From VGDP01 sp040905845 (GTDB taxonomy: Bacteria; Pseudomonadota; Alphaproteobacteria; SP197): 31,592 nt of DNA. The translations under genes were made by a program, and so were the position numbers. The stretch covers positions 1 through 31,592 of the forward strand of contig JBBDQV010000121.1 in assembly GCA_040905845.1 (NCBI GenBank), written 5' to 3'. Under the pieces are notes generated by a model. That model made no database searches. It was not told where the DNA came from and worked only from the letters and a program-made list of their open reading frames with translations. Of the stretch, positions 7,834-15,128 are shown piece by piece; the first letter of the stretch is position 1; every line of letters begins with the position of its first letter.

Positions 7834-9350
7834 TGTCCTTGCTCGGCATCGACATCGGCACGACCTCGACCATCGGCATTCTCGTCGAGACCGACGGCAG
7901 TGTGCTGGGGACCGCCAGCCGTGATTGCGAGCTCTTCTCCGATCACCCGGCGTGGGCCGAGGCGGACCCCGCCCAGTGGTGGGACAACACGTGCGCGATC
8001 ACTCGCGAGCTGCTCGCCGGCCGGCGCGCCGCCGACGTCGCCGCGGTCGGCGTCACCGGCATGGTCCCGGCACTCGTCTGCCTCGATGCGCAAGGCCGGG
8101 TGCTCCGGCGCAGCATCCAACAGAGCGACGCCCGCACCGGGCGCGAGATCGCCGAGCTCGCGGCCGAGGTTCCCGAGGCCCGGTTCTTCGCCGCAACCGG
8201 CAACGGCATCAACCAGCAGCTCGTCGCGCCGAAGCTCCGCTGGCTCGCGCGCCACGAGCCTTGGGTCTTCGAGCGGCTCGCGACCGTCATGGGCAGCTAC
8301 GACTCCATCGCCTACCGGCTGACGGGAGCGCGCGGCGTCGAGCGGAACTGGGCGCTCGAGGCGGGGTTCGTCGACTTGGCGAAGCGCGCGCTCGACCCCG
8401 ACCTCGTCGCGCTCGGCGGCATCGATGCGCGCGTCGTGCCGCCCGTGCGCGCGAGCCACGAAGTGGTCGGCGCCGTCACCGCCGAGGCCGCCCGGGCGAC
8501 GGGTCTCGGCCCCGGCACGCCGGTCGTCGCCGGCTGCGCCGACCATGTCGCTTCGGCCTTCGTCGCCGGCGTCGTCGGCGAGGGCGACCTGCTGATCAAG
8601 TTCGGCGGCGCCGGCGACGTGCTGCTCGCCACGGGAACGCCGCGGCCCGACCCCCGGTTGTTCCTCGACCATCACATCGTGCCCGGCCTGTGGCTGACCA
8701 ACGGCTGCATGGCGGCGAGCGGCAGCGTGCTCAAGTGGCTGGCGCGCGTCTTCGCCGGCGCCGAGGCCGCGGCGGCAAAGGGGGGGGGCGAGTGGGTCTA
8801 CCCCCCACTCGACCGGTGGGCGGCCGCGCTCACGCCCGGCGCCGGCGGCGTCGTGCTGCTGCCGTACTTCCTCGGCGAGAAGACGCCGATTCATGACCCT
8901 GACGCGCGCGGCACCATCGTCGGGCTCGGCCTCAACCACACCCTCGCCCACGTCTGGCGCGCCGCGCTCGAGGCGGTGGTCTACGGCTTCCGCCACCACG
9001 TCGAGGTGTTCGAGGACGCCGGCATGACCGTGGCCCGCATCGTCGCCTCCGATGGTGGCTCGGCAAGCGCGACGTGGATGCAGATCGCGGCCGACGTGCT
9101 CCAGCGCCCCGTCCAGCTCGTCGTCGGCCATCCGGGCTCATCGCTCGGCGCCGCCTTCGTCGCCGGCATGGGCGTGGGCGCGCTCGACGACTGGGGCGAT
9201 ATCGCCCGCTTCGTCAGGCCGGGGCGCCTCGTCGCGCCGCGCGCCGAAACCCGCGCCGCCTACGACGAGGCCTACGCGCTCTACCGCGCGACCTACCAGG
9301 CGCTGAAGCCGCTCTACCCGCGCTTCGCCGCGCTCGGGGCCGAGGCGTGA
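7833..9350 (+). CDS. FGGY-family carbohydrate kinase
   Basis: A 505-residue cytoplasmic ATP-dependent sugar or polyol kinase of the FGGY family (xylulokinase/gluconokinase group). The N-terminal phosphate loop LLGIDIGTTST, the first-domain segment VAAVGVTGM, the catalytic-region aspartate in GCADHVASA, the second ATPase-domain loop FGGAGDVL and the FGGY signature region near GLGLNHTLAHVWRAALEAVV are present, followed by SDGGSASATWMQIAAD. Length is normal. It starts one base inside the BtpA stop and its own stop overlaps the start of the SelW-like gene by four bases. The physiological substrate is not evident. Neighbouring SDR and BtpA genes suggest a short route in which a polyol or ketose is oxidised and phosphorylated. 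Confidence 0.92.
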   Translation: MSLLGIDIGTTSTIGILVETDGSVLGTASRDCELFSDHPAWAEADPAQWWDNTCAITRELLAGRRAADVAAVGVTGMVPALVCLDAQGRVLRRSIQQSDARTGREIAELAAEVPEARFFAATGNGINQQLVAPKLRWLARHEPWVFERLATVMGSYDSIAYRLTGARGVERNWALEAGFVDLAKRALDPDLVALGGIDARVVPPVRASHEVVGAVTAEAARATGLGPGTPVVAGCADHVASAFVAGVVGEGDLLIKFGGAGDVLLATGTPRPDPRLFLDHHIVPGLWLTNGCMAASGSVLKWLARVFAGAEAAAAKGGGEWVYPPLDRWAAALTPGAGGVVLLPYFLGEKTPIHDPDARGTIVGLGLNHTLAHVWRAALEAVVYGFRHHVEVFEDAGMTVARIVASDGGSASATWMQIAADVLQRPVQLVVGHPGSSLGAAFVAGMGVGALDDWGDIARFVRPGRLVAPRAETRAAYDEAYALYRATYQALKPLYPRFAALGAEA

Positions 9351-9625
9351 CCAAGCCTCGCGTCGAGATCGAGTACTGCACCCAGTGCCGCTGGCTGCTG
9401 CGCGCGGGCTGGACCGCCCAGGAGCTGCTGACCACGTTCACCGACGAGATCGGCGAGGTCGCGTTGATCCCCGGCACCGGCGGGGTCTTCGAGGTGCGCG
9501 TCGCCGGCGTCACGGTGTGGTCGCGCAAGGCCGAGGGCCGGTTCCCCGGCCTCAAGGAGCTCAAGCGGCGTGTGCGCGACGCGATCGCGCCCGACAAGCC
9601 GCTCGGGCATTCGGACCGAGGGTGA
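9347..9625 (+). CDS. SelT/SelW/SelH (Rdx) family protein with CxxC
   Basis: A 92-residue thioredoxin-like Rdx-family protein. VEIEYCTQCRW places a CxxC redox motif at residues 11-14, where selenoprotein relatives have CxxU. The middle VALIPGTGGVFEV and the end ELKRRVRDAIAPDKPLGHSD are typical of the bacterial SelW-like group. The start is the GTG at 9347, which overlaps the kinase stop (GTGA), so it is translationally coupled. The family is thought to act in thiol redox or glutathionylation reactions, but no bacterial member has a settled function. Its place at the end of a sugar-type operon may be accidental. Confidence 0.9.
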   Translation: MTKPRVEIEYCTQCRWLLRAGWTAQELLTTFTDEIGEVALIPGTGGVFEVRVAGVTVWSRKAEGRFPGLKELKRRVRDAIAPDKPLGHSDRG

Positions 9626-9659
9626 GGTGCGGGTCGCGCCGCTCTGCTAGGCTCCTCGC

Positions 9660-10499
9660 ATGACAATCGGACGACACTCGATCGAGGAGCGGGCGCACGG
9701 GTTCCGTGCACTGCACGAGGGGCCGGGCATCTTCGTCATCCCCAACCCGTGGGACATCGGTACCGCGCGCATCCTCGCGGGCCTGGGCTTCAAGGCGCTC
9801 GCGACCACGAGCGCCGGCTTCGCCCATTCCATCGGCCGGCGCGACGGCGCGGTCGCCCGTGACGAGGCGCTTCGCCACGCGCGCGCGATCGTCGAGGCGA
9901 CCGAGCTCCCGGTGTCGGCCGACCTGGAGAACGGCTTCGGTCACGCCCCCGAGGCCGCCGCCGAGACGATCCGCATGGCGGCCGAGGTCGGCCTGGCCGG
10001 TGCCTCGATCGAGGACGCGACGGGCGATCGCGCCAAACCGATCTACGACCTCGGCCTCGCCGTCGAGCGCATCGCCGCCGCGGTCGAGGCCGCGCGCAAG
10101 CTGGCCCGCCCCTTCGTGCTCACCGCGCGCGCCGAGAACTACCTGCACGGCCGGCCCGACCTCGACGACACGCTGGCCCGCCTGACCGCCTTCGAAAAGG
10201 CCGGCGCCGACGTGCTCTATGCCCCCGGACTGCGTTCACTCGACGACATCGCGACCGTGTGCCGGAGCGTCGCTCGCCCGGTCAACGTCATCATGGGACT
10301 GTCGGGCGCGCCCCATTCGGTCGCCGACCTCGAGCGCGTCGGCGTCCGGCGCGTCAGCGTCGGCTCCGCGCTGTCGCGTGCCGCGTTCGGTGCGTTTCTC
10401 AGGGCCGCGCGCGAGATCAAGGAACGCGGCACCTTCACGTTCGCCCAGGACGTCGCGTCCTTCTCGGACATCGAGTCGTTCTTCGCCGAGGGCCAGTAA
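9660..10499 (+). CDS. Isocitrate lyase/PEP mutase superfamily enzyme
   Basis: A 279-residue TIM-barrel enzyme of the ICL/PEP mutase superfamily, whose members split or rearrange C-C or P-C bonds of 2-oxo and 2-hydroxy acids (oxaloacetate decarboxylase, 2-methylisocitrate lyase, dimethylmalate lyase). Motifs are PNPWDIGTAR at 29-38, SADLENGFG at 86-94 (metal-region D88), SIEDATGD at 116-123 and MGLSG. The KKCGH catalytic loop of true isocitrate lyases and the PEP mutase EDKxxxxxNS motif are absent, so it is closest to the broad 'oxaloacetate decarboxylase-like' group. No ribosome binding site precedes the ATG. TGCTAGGCT at 9645-9653 would place a transcription start near 9660, so a leaderless mRNA is possible. 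It converges with the racemase gene, leaving 21 bases. Confidence 0.88.
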   Translation: MTIGRHSIEERAHGFRALHEGPGIFVIPNPWDIGTARILAGLGFKALATTSAGFAHSIGRRDGAVARDEALRHARAIVEATELPVSADLENGFGHAPEAAAETIRMAAEVGLAGASIEDATGDRAKPIYDLGLAVERIAAAVEAARKLARPFVLTARAENYLHGRPDLDDTLARLTAFEKAGADVLYAPGLRSLDDIATVCRSVARPVNVIMGLSGAPHSVADLERVGVRRVSVGSALSRAAFGAFLRAAREIKERGTFTFAQDVASFSDIESFFAEGQ

Positions 10500-10520
10500 C
10501 CGGGAGCGTTCTCGCGCCGC

Positions 10521-11183
10521 TCAGTGATAGCCCACGCTCACCGCCGTGATCGCGAGACCGACGGCGGCCTGGGTCGGGTCGATGACCGGCACGCCGAGAT
10601 CGTGCTGGAGGCCTTCGCGGTACTGGGCCATGCCGGCGCAGCCCATGACGATCACGTCGGCGCCGCGCTCGGCTATAAGTCGCCGGCCGATCTCGCGCAT
10701 GCGCCCCGTCACGCGCGCCGCGTCGGCGAGCTCGACCACCCCTATGTCGAGCGCGATCGAACCGGCGAACCGCTCGGCGATCCCGAGCGTGCGGGCCATG
10801 CGGCTTTGGCGCACCACCGAGGCCGGGCGGATCGCGATCACGCCGACGCGTTCACCTAGGTTGAGCGCGCTGGTCAGCCCCGCCTCGCCGATGCCGAACA
10901 CGGGGTGCTTGGTCGTCTCGCGCGCGGCGTGGAGCCCGGGGTCCGAGAAGCACGCGATGACATAGGCGCTCGACCGGTTGTCCTCGCGAGCGATCATCGC
11001 GCACAGCGGCGGCACCACGTCTGCGATGTGGCGCGCGGTCTCGATGCCGGGCGGGCCTTCGGCGAGCGTCGCGCACGCGATCGCTGGCCCGCCCGCCCAA
11101 CGCAGCGGCTCGAGCGCGCGGTCCATGGCCGCCGTGACGTGCGTGCTCGAGTTCGGGTTGATGACGAGGATGCGTTCGGTCAT
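10521..11183 (-). CDS. Asp/Glu/hydantoin racemase
   Basis: A 220-residue cofactor-independent racemase of the Asp/Glu/hydantoin racemase family. INPNSSTHVTAAM at the N-terminus and the two active-site cysteines, C78 in VIACFSDPG and C182 in VMGCAGMA, are visible. In hydantoin operons this enzyme interconverts L- and D-5-substituted hydantoins so that the D-specific enzymes can use both forms. The ATG at 11183 overlaps the stop of the carbamoylase gene (ATGA, four bases), so it is the third gene of the operon and translationally coupled. Family membership is clear. The specific hydantoin substrate is inferred from context, and allantoin racemase is the main alternative. Confidence 0.9.
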   Translation of the reverse strand: MTERILVINPNSSTHVTAAMDRALEPLRWAGGPAIACATLAEGPPGIETARHIADVVPPLCAMIAREDNRSSAYVIACFSDPGLHAARETTKHPVFGIGEAGLTSALNLGERVGVIAIRPASVVRQSRMARTLGIAERFAGSIALDIGVVELADAARVTGRMREIGRRLIAERGADVIVMGCAGMAQYREGLQHDLGVPVIDPTQAAVGLAITAVSVGYH

Positions 11184-12115
11184 GGCGGCGGCAGGGCGCC
11201 GGTCCGGCTGGTGATCAGCCCGTAGTGCTCGATGCGCCGGTGCGCGGCGAAGTTGAACACGGTATCCTTGATGTAGCGCCCGGCGTCGAGGTCGCAGTCG
11301 TAGACGATCAGCTCGTCGCCGTCGGTCAGGGCCTGGGCGACGATCTCCCCGGTCGGGGCGACGATCACGCTGCCGGCCATCATGTCGACGCCGTCCTCGA
11401 GCCCGGCCTTGGCGACGCCGACGACCCAGGTGCCGTTCTGGTAGGCGCCGGCCTGCATCGAGATCAGGTTGTGCACCATGCGCAGATGCTCGGATTCGCG
11501 GGCAACGGCGTTCCTCACGGGCGTGTTGTAGCCGAGCGCGACCAGCTCGACGTCCTGGAGCCCCATGACCCGATAAGTCTCGGGCCAGCGCCGGTCGTTG
11601 CAGATGCACATGCCCACGATGCCGCCGAACGCGCGGAACACCGGGAATCCGAGGTCGCCCGGCTCGAAGTAGCGTTTTTCCAGGTGCTGCCACGGGCGCT
11701 TGGGCTCGTGCTCGGCGTGCCCCGGCAGATGCACCTTGCGGTACTTGCCGACGATTTTTCCTTCGCTGTCGACCAGGATCGACGTGTTGAATCGCCTCGT
11801 CTTGCCGTTGTCCCTCGCAAGCTCCGCGTAACCCAGGTAGAACCCGAGTCTCAGGCGCTTCGCCGCGTCGAACAGCGGCCGGGTGTCTCGGCTCGGCATC
11901 GCTGACTCGAAGAAGGCGTCGACCTCGGCCCAGTCGGCCATGAACCAGCGCGGGAAGAACGTCGTCAGCGCGAGCTCGGGAAAGACGACGAGGCCGGCGC
12001 CCTTGGCGTGCGCCTTCTCCATCAGCCGGACCATGCGCTGGACCGCGCTCGCGCGCGGCTCGTCCCTGGCGATGGGGCCGAGCTGCGCGCCGGCGACGGT
12101 CAGGATCCGGTTCAC
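11180..12115 (-). CDS. N-carbamoyl-D-amino-acid hydrolase (D-carbamoylase)
   Basis: A 311-residue nitrilase-superfamily amidase that hydrolyses N-carbamoyl-D-amino acids to D-amino acids, CO2 and ammonia, in the cytoplasm. It is very similar in layout to the Agrobacterium D-carbamoylase. The catalytic triad falls at E47 (VFPELALTTFFPRW), K127 (VGKYRKVHLPGH) and C172 (MCICNDRRWPET), the same numbers as in that enzyme, and LEKRYFEPGDLGFPV and SMQAGAYQNG are conserved. The start is the GTG at 12115, overlapping the hydantoinase stop (GTGA); its N-terminus MNRILTVAGAQLGPIAR fits homologues. Middle gene of the hydantoin operon. Confidence 0.95.
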   Translation of the reverse strand: MNRILTVAGAQLGPIARDEPRASAVQRMVRLMEKAHAKGAGLVVFPELALTTFFPRWFMADWAEVDAFFESAMPSRDTRPLFDAAKRLRLGFYLGYAELARDNGKTRRFNTSILVDSEGKIVGKYRKVHLPGHAEHEPKRPWQHLEKRYFEPGDLGFPVFRAFGGIVGMCICNDRRWPETYRVMGLQDVELVALGYNTPVRNAVARESEHLRMVHNLISMQAGAYQNGTWVVGVAKAGLEDGVDMMAGSVIVAPTGEIVAQALTDGDELIVYDCDLDAGRYIKDTVFNFAAHRRIEHYGLITSRTGALPPP

Positions 12116-13530
12116 GTACTCGTCCTCGCGCGCATCGGTGTCGGCGTCGCGCAGGGCATGTACCGGCCGCGACCCGGCTTCGCCGAGATGATGCCGTCCT
12201 CGACCGCGACTTCGCCGCCGGCGACGATCGTCGTCGGCCAGCCGGTGATCACGCGCCCATCGTAGGGGGTGTAGCCGACGTTGTCGTGGAGCATCGCGGC
12301 GGTGACAGAGACTTTCCTGGCGGGGTCCCAGATCGCGATGTCGGCGTCGGCGCCGGGCGCGATCGTCCCCTTGCGCGGGTAGAGCCCGTAGAGCTTGGCG
12401 TGGGTCGTCGCGGTCAGCGCGACGAACTGCTCGAGGTTGATGCGCCCCTTGCCGACCCCTTCGGAGAACAGCAGCGGCAGACGCAACTCGATCCCCGGCA
12501 CGCCGTTGGCGACCTTCTTGAACGGCGCGTCGGTGCCGAACGCGATCTTGCCGGTCTCGTCGTAACGGTAGGGCGCGTGGTCGGACGAGACGACGTTGAG
12601 CGTGCCGTTGGCGAGCCCGCGCCAGACGTGGTCCTGGTTCGGCGCTCCGCGCGGTGGCGGGCTGCACATGAACTTGGCGCCCTCGAATCCGGGCCGGTCG
12701 AGGTCGGACTCGGACAGGAATAGGTACTGCGGGCACGTCTCGGCGTAGATCCTGAGCCCCTTGCCCTGGGCCCAGCGGATCTGGTCGATCGCCTCACGCC
12801 CCGAGACGTGGACGATCAGCATCGGCACGTCGACGACCTCGGCCAGGGTGATCGCGCGGTGCGTCGCCTCGCGCTCGCCCACGGCCGCGTGCGCGACCGC
12901 GTGGTACTTGGGGCTCGTCTTGCCCGCCGCGGCCAGCCGCTCGGTCAGCCATTCGATCACGTCGTGGTTCTCGGCGTGGATCATGACCAACGCGCCCTCG
13001 GCGCGGGCGAGAGCCAGGGTGTCGAGCACCTGGCGGTCGTCGAGCCGCAGGGTCTCGTAGGTCATGTAGATCTTGAACGAGGTGATGCCGTCGCGGATCA
13101 ACGCCGGCAGCTCCTGGCCGAGCACGCTCGGCGTCGGGTCCGACACGATCAGATGGAACGCATAGTCGATGTAGGACTTGCCCGTGGCTTCGCCGTGGTA
13201 GTCCTCGACCGTCCGGCGCAGGCCCTGGCCACGGTGCTGGCAGGCGAACGGGATCATGGTCGTCGTCCCGCCGCACAGCGCCGAGAGCGAGCCGGATGTG
13301 AAGTCGTCGGCAGTCCTGAGCCCCATCGAGGAGGTCTGCGCGATGTGGCAATGGCTGTCGATGCCGCCGGGCAGCACCAGCTTGCCGTGGGCGTCGATCT
13401 CGCGCCGGCCCGTGGCCAGTCCGGCGCCGAGCGCGGCAATCCGGCCGTCCTTGATGCCGACGTCGCAATGTACCGTGTCGCCGGCGGTCGCCACCGTGCC
13501 GCCGCGAATGACCAGATCGTACGCCGCCAT
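12112..13530 (-). CDS. hydA: D-hydantoinase / dihydropyrimidinase
   Basis: A 472-residue cyclic amidohydrolase that opens 5-monosubstituted hydantoins (or dihydropyrimidines) to N-carbamoyl amino acids. Binuclear metal centre residues are visible: H60 and H62 in GGIDSHCHI, the carboxylated lysine K153 in FKIYMTY, H185 in IHAEN, H241 in VHVSG and D317 in SSDHAPY. Other landmarks are AETCPQYL and the C-terminal GTIAPGADADIAIWDP. The ATG at 13530 gives the usual N-terminus YDLVIRGGTV. It is the first gene of the hydantoin operon, with a candidate promoter just upstream. The carbamoylase partner with the D-specific active site favours D-hydantoinase over pyrimidine catabolism. Confidence 0.94.
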   Translation of the reverse strand: MAAYDLVIRGGTVATAGDTVHCDVGIKDGRIAALGAGLATGRREIDAHGKLVLPGGIDSHCHIAQTSSMGLRTADDFTSGSLSALCGGTTTMIPFACQHRGQGLRRTVEDYHGEATGKSYIDYAFHLIVSDPTPSVLGQELPALIRDGITSFKIYMTYETLRLDDRQVLDTLALARAEGALVMIHAENHDVIEWLTERLAAAGKTSPKYHAVAHAAVGEREATHRAITLAEVVDVPMLIVHVSGREAIDQIRWAQGKGLRIYAETCPQYLFLSESDLDRPGFEGAKFMCSPPPRGAPNQDHVWRGLANGTLNVVSSDHAPYRYDETGKIAFGTDAPFKKVANGVPGIELRLPLLFSEGVGKGRINLEQFVALTATTHAKLYGLYPRKGTIAPGADADIAIWDPARKVSVTAAMLHDNVGYTPYDGRVITGWPTTIVAGGEVAVEDGIISAKPGRGRYMPCATPTPMRARTST

Positions 13531-13557
13531 GCCCGCTCCCGCGCCAAATCGGGCGGA

Positions 13558-13587
13558 TATCTACGCAGGCGTCGGCGTTAGCGTCAA
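13558..13587 (-). promoter_or_regulatory. Candidate promoter of the hydantoin operon
   Basis: TTGACG (13582-13587) and TAGATA (13558-13563) are 18 bases apart on the minus strand, 28 bases before the hydantoinase ATG. The opposite strand carries the nucleotidyltransferase gene beginning at 13621, so the 90-base gap is a divergent regulatory region. Confidence 0.5.
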
Positions 13588-13620
13588 TCGACGGGTGACC
13601 GAGCGCCGAGGTGCGGGCTG

Positions 13621-14511
13621 ATGTTGGATCATCCGGCGATTACGTTAGATTGGCGCCCTTGTGTCGATGCATCGGGTAGGGTGATGACGAGTGCACGCAG
13701 CCGCGGCGCCACCGGCGTGAAGGCGATCATGCTGGCCGCCGGGGTCGGTAGCCGGCTCAACGGGACGAGCGCCGAGGAAAGCCCGCCGAAAGCGTTGCTG
13801 CGCTTCGACGGAACGACGCTGCTCCGCCGCCATGTCGAGATCCTGCGCGCTCATGGCATCGAGCGGCTGGTGCTCGTCGTCGGCCACGGTCGGGCGGCGA
13901 TCGAGGCCGAGATCGATGCGATCGGCGCGCGCGACTTCGTGACCACGATCATCAATACTGATTATCGGCGCGGCAGCGTCGTGTCCCTGTGGCACGCCGG
14001 CGCCGAGTTGACCGGCGGCACTCCCTGCCTGTTCATGGACGCCGACGTGCTCTACCACCCACGCCTGATCGGCTGCCTGCTCTCTTCGCGCCACGGCGAC
14101 TGCCTGCCGGTCGACCGCGATTTCGAGGCCGGCGACGATCCCGTGATGGTGTGCGTGCGCGACGGCCGGATCGTCGAGTTCCGCAAGCGCGCGACGGGCG
14201 CGTTCGACAGCGTCGGCGAGTGGCCGGGGTTCATGCGGCTGTCCGGGCCGACGGCGGGACGACTGGCGAGGGCGCTCGACGCCATGATCGCCGAAGGAAG
14301 ACTCGACGAGGCTTACGAGGAGGCGATGCGCCGCGTCATGGTCGGTCCCGACGCCGTGCCGTTCGGGGTCGAGGACGTCACCGGTCTGCCGTGGGTCGAG
14401 ATCGACTTTCCGGAAGACCTGGCGCGCGCACGGACGGAAGTTCTGCCCCGCCTGCGTGGCGATGCCAACGCGGGCACGAGACCAACGCCGCGCGGGGAGC
14501 GCCGGGGTTGA
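13621..14511 (+). CDS. Sugar/alcohol-phosphate nucleotidyltransferase (LicC/PntC-like)
   Basis: A 296-residue NTP transferase with a Rossmann-like nucleotidyltransferase fold, most like phosphocholine or other alcohol-phosphate cytidylyltransferases. IMLAAGVGSRL (residues 36-46) is the nucleotide loop, SPPKALLRFDG the following lysine motif, FMDADVLY contains metal-binding D140 and D142, and EIDFPEDLARA near residue 262 is the usual C-terminal motif. A GAGGTG sits seven bases before the ATG at 13621; the internal ATG at 13684, which starts nearer the domain, is an alternative. The next gene encodes a CDP-alcohol phosphatidyltransferase and overlaps by four bases. This enzyme therefore most likely makes the CDP-alcohol from CTP and an alcohol phosphate (inference). 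Confidence 0.88.
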   Translation: MLDHPAITLDWRPCVDASGRVMTSARSRGATGVKAIMLAAGVGSRLNGTSAEESPPKALLRFDGTTLLRRHVEILRAHGIERLVLVVGHGRAAIEAEIDAIGARDFVTTIINTDYRRGSVVSLWHAGAELTGGTPCLFMDADVLYHPRLIGCLLSSRHGDCLPVDRDFEAGDDPVMVCVRDGRIVEFRKRATGAFDSVGEWPGFMRLSGPTAGRLARALDAMIAEGRLDEAYEEAMRRVMVGPDAVPFGVEDVTGLPWVEIDFPEDLARARTEVLPRLRGDANAGTRPTPRGERRG

Positions 14512-15128
14512 GCCACGACACCTGGATCCATCGCATCGCCCGGATCTTGGTCAGGCCGCTGGTCCGGACTCCCGTGACGCCGAACCACATCACGACGGCC
14601 CGGCTGGCGACCGGCCTGGCGGCGGCGGCGGCGTTCGGGACGGGATCGCCCGGCTGGGCCCAGGCGGGCGCGGGCCTGTTCCTGGTCTCGATGCTGCTCG
14701 ACCGCGCCGATGGCGAGCTTGCCCGGCTCGCGGGCAAGTCGTCACGCTGGGGTCACGTCTACGACCTGATCGCCGACGCCGTGGTCAACGCGTTGACCTT
14801 CGTGGGCGTCGGTGTCGGGCTCGTCGCGGCAGGCTGGTGGAATCCCGTACTCGGCATCGTCGCCGGAGTGGCGGTGGCGGCGGCCCTGGTGCTGGTGCTG
14901 CGGGTCGAGCGCGAGCGCGGTCATCGAGCGGGCGAGCTCCAGGGCGCGTGGGGCTTCGATCCCGACGATGCCATGATCGTGGTGCCCGTCGCGATGGCCC
15001 TGGGCGCGGCCGAACCTCTGCTTTGGGCTTCCGCGCTCGTCGCGCCTCTGTTCACGGCCTACATGGTCGTCCGCTTACGCGCCAGGCGCGTCGCCGCCGC
15101 GGCGCTCGGCACCATCCAGCGACCGTGA
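14508..15128 (+). CDS. CDP-alcohol phosphatidyltransferase family protein
   Basis: A 206-residue integral membrane enzyme that joins a CDP-alcohol to a second alcohol, releasing CMP. The complete family signature is present: DRADGELAR, eight residues, G, three residues, D, three residues, D (ending VYDLIAD), carrying the four metal-binding aspartates. Several hydrophobic segments follow. The start is a TTG at 14508 overlapping the previous stop (TTGA), with GGGGAG upstream. The N-terminus RPLVRTPVTPNHITTARL matches the family's usual 'TPNxIT' entry. It ends by overlapping the flippase-like gene (GTGA). Which lipid or polyol it makes is unknown. Confidence 0.9.
   Translation: MSHDTWIHRIARILVRPLVRTPVTPNHITTARLATGLAAAAAFGTGSPGWAQAGAGLFLVSMLLDRADGELARLAGKSSRWGHVYDLIADAVVNALTFVGVGVGLVAAGWWNPVLGIVAGVAVAAALVLVLRVERERGHRAGELQGAWGFDPDDAMIVVPVAMALGAAEPLLWASALVAPLFTAYMVVRLRARRVAAAALGTIQRP

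Noticed and set aside
1522..9625. A selenocysteine system, suggested by a SelA-like enzyme and a SelW-like protein in the same region
   Set aside because: The SelA-like enzyme belongs to the DgaE-type branch, the Rdx protein has CxxC rather than CxxU, and no SelB, SelC or SECIS element is seen.
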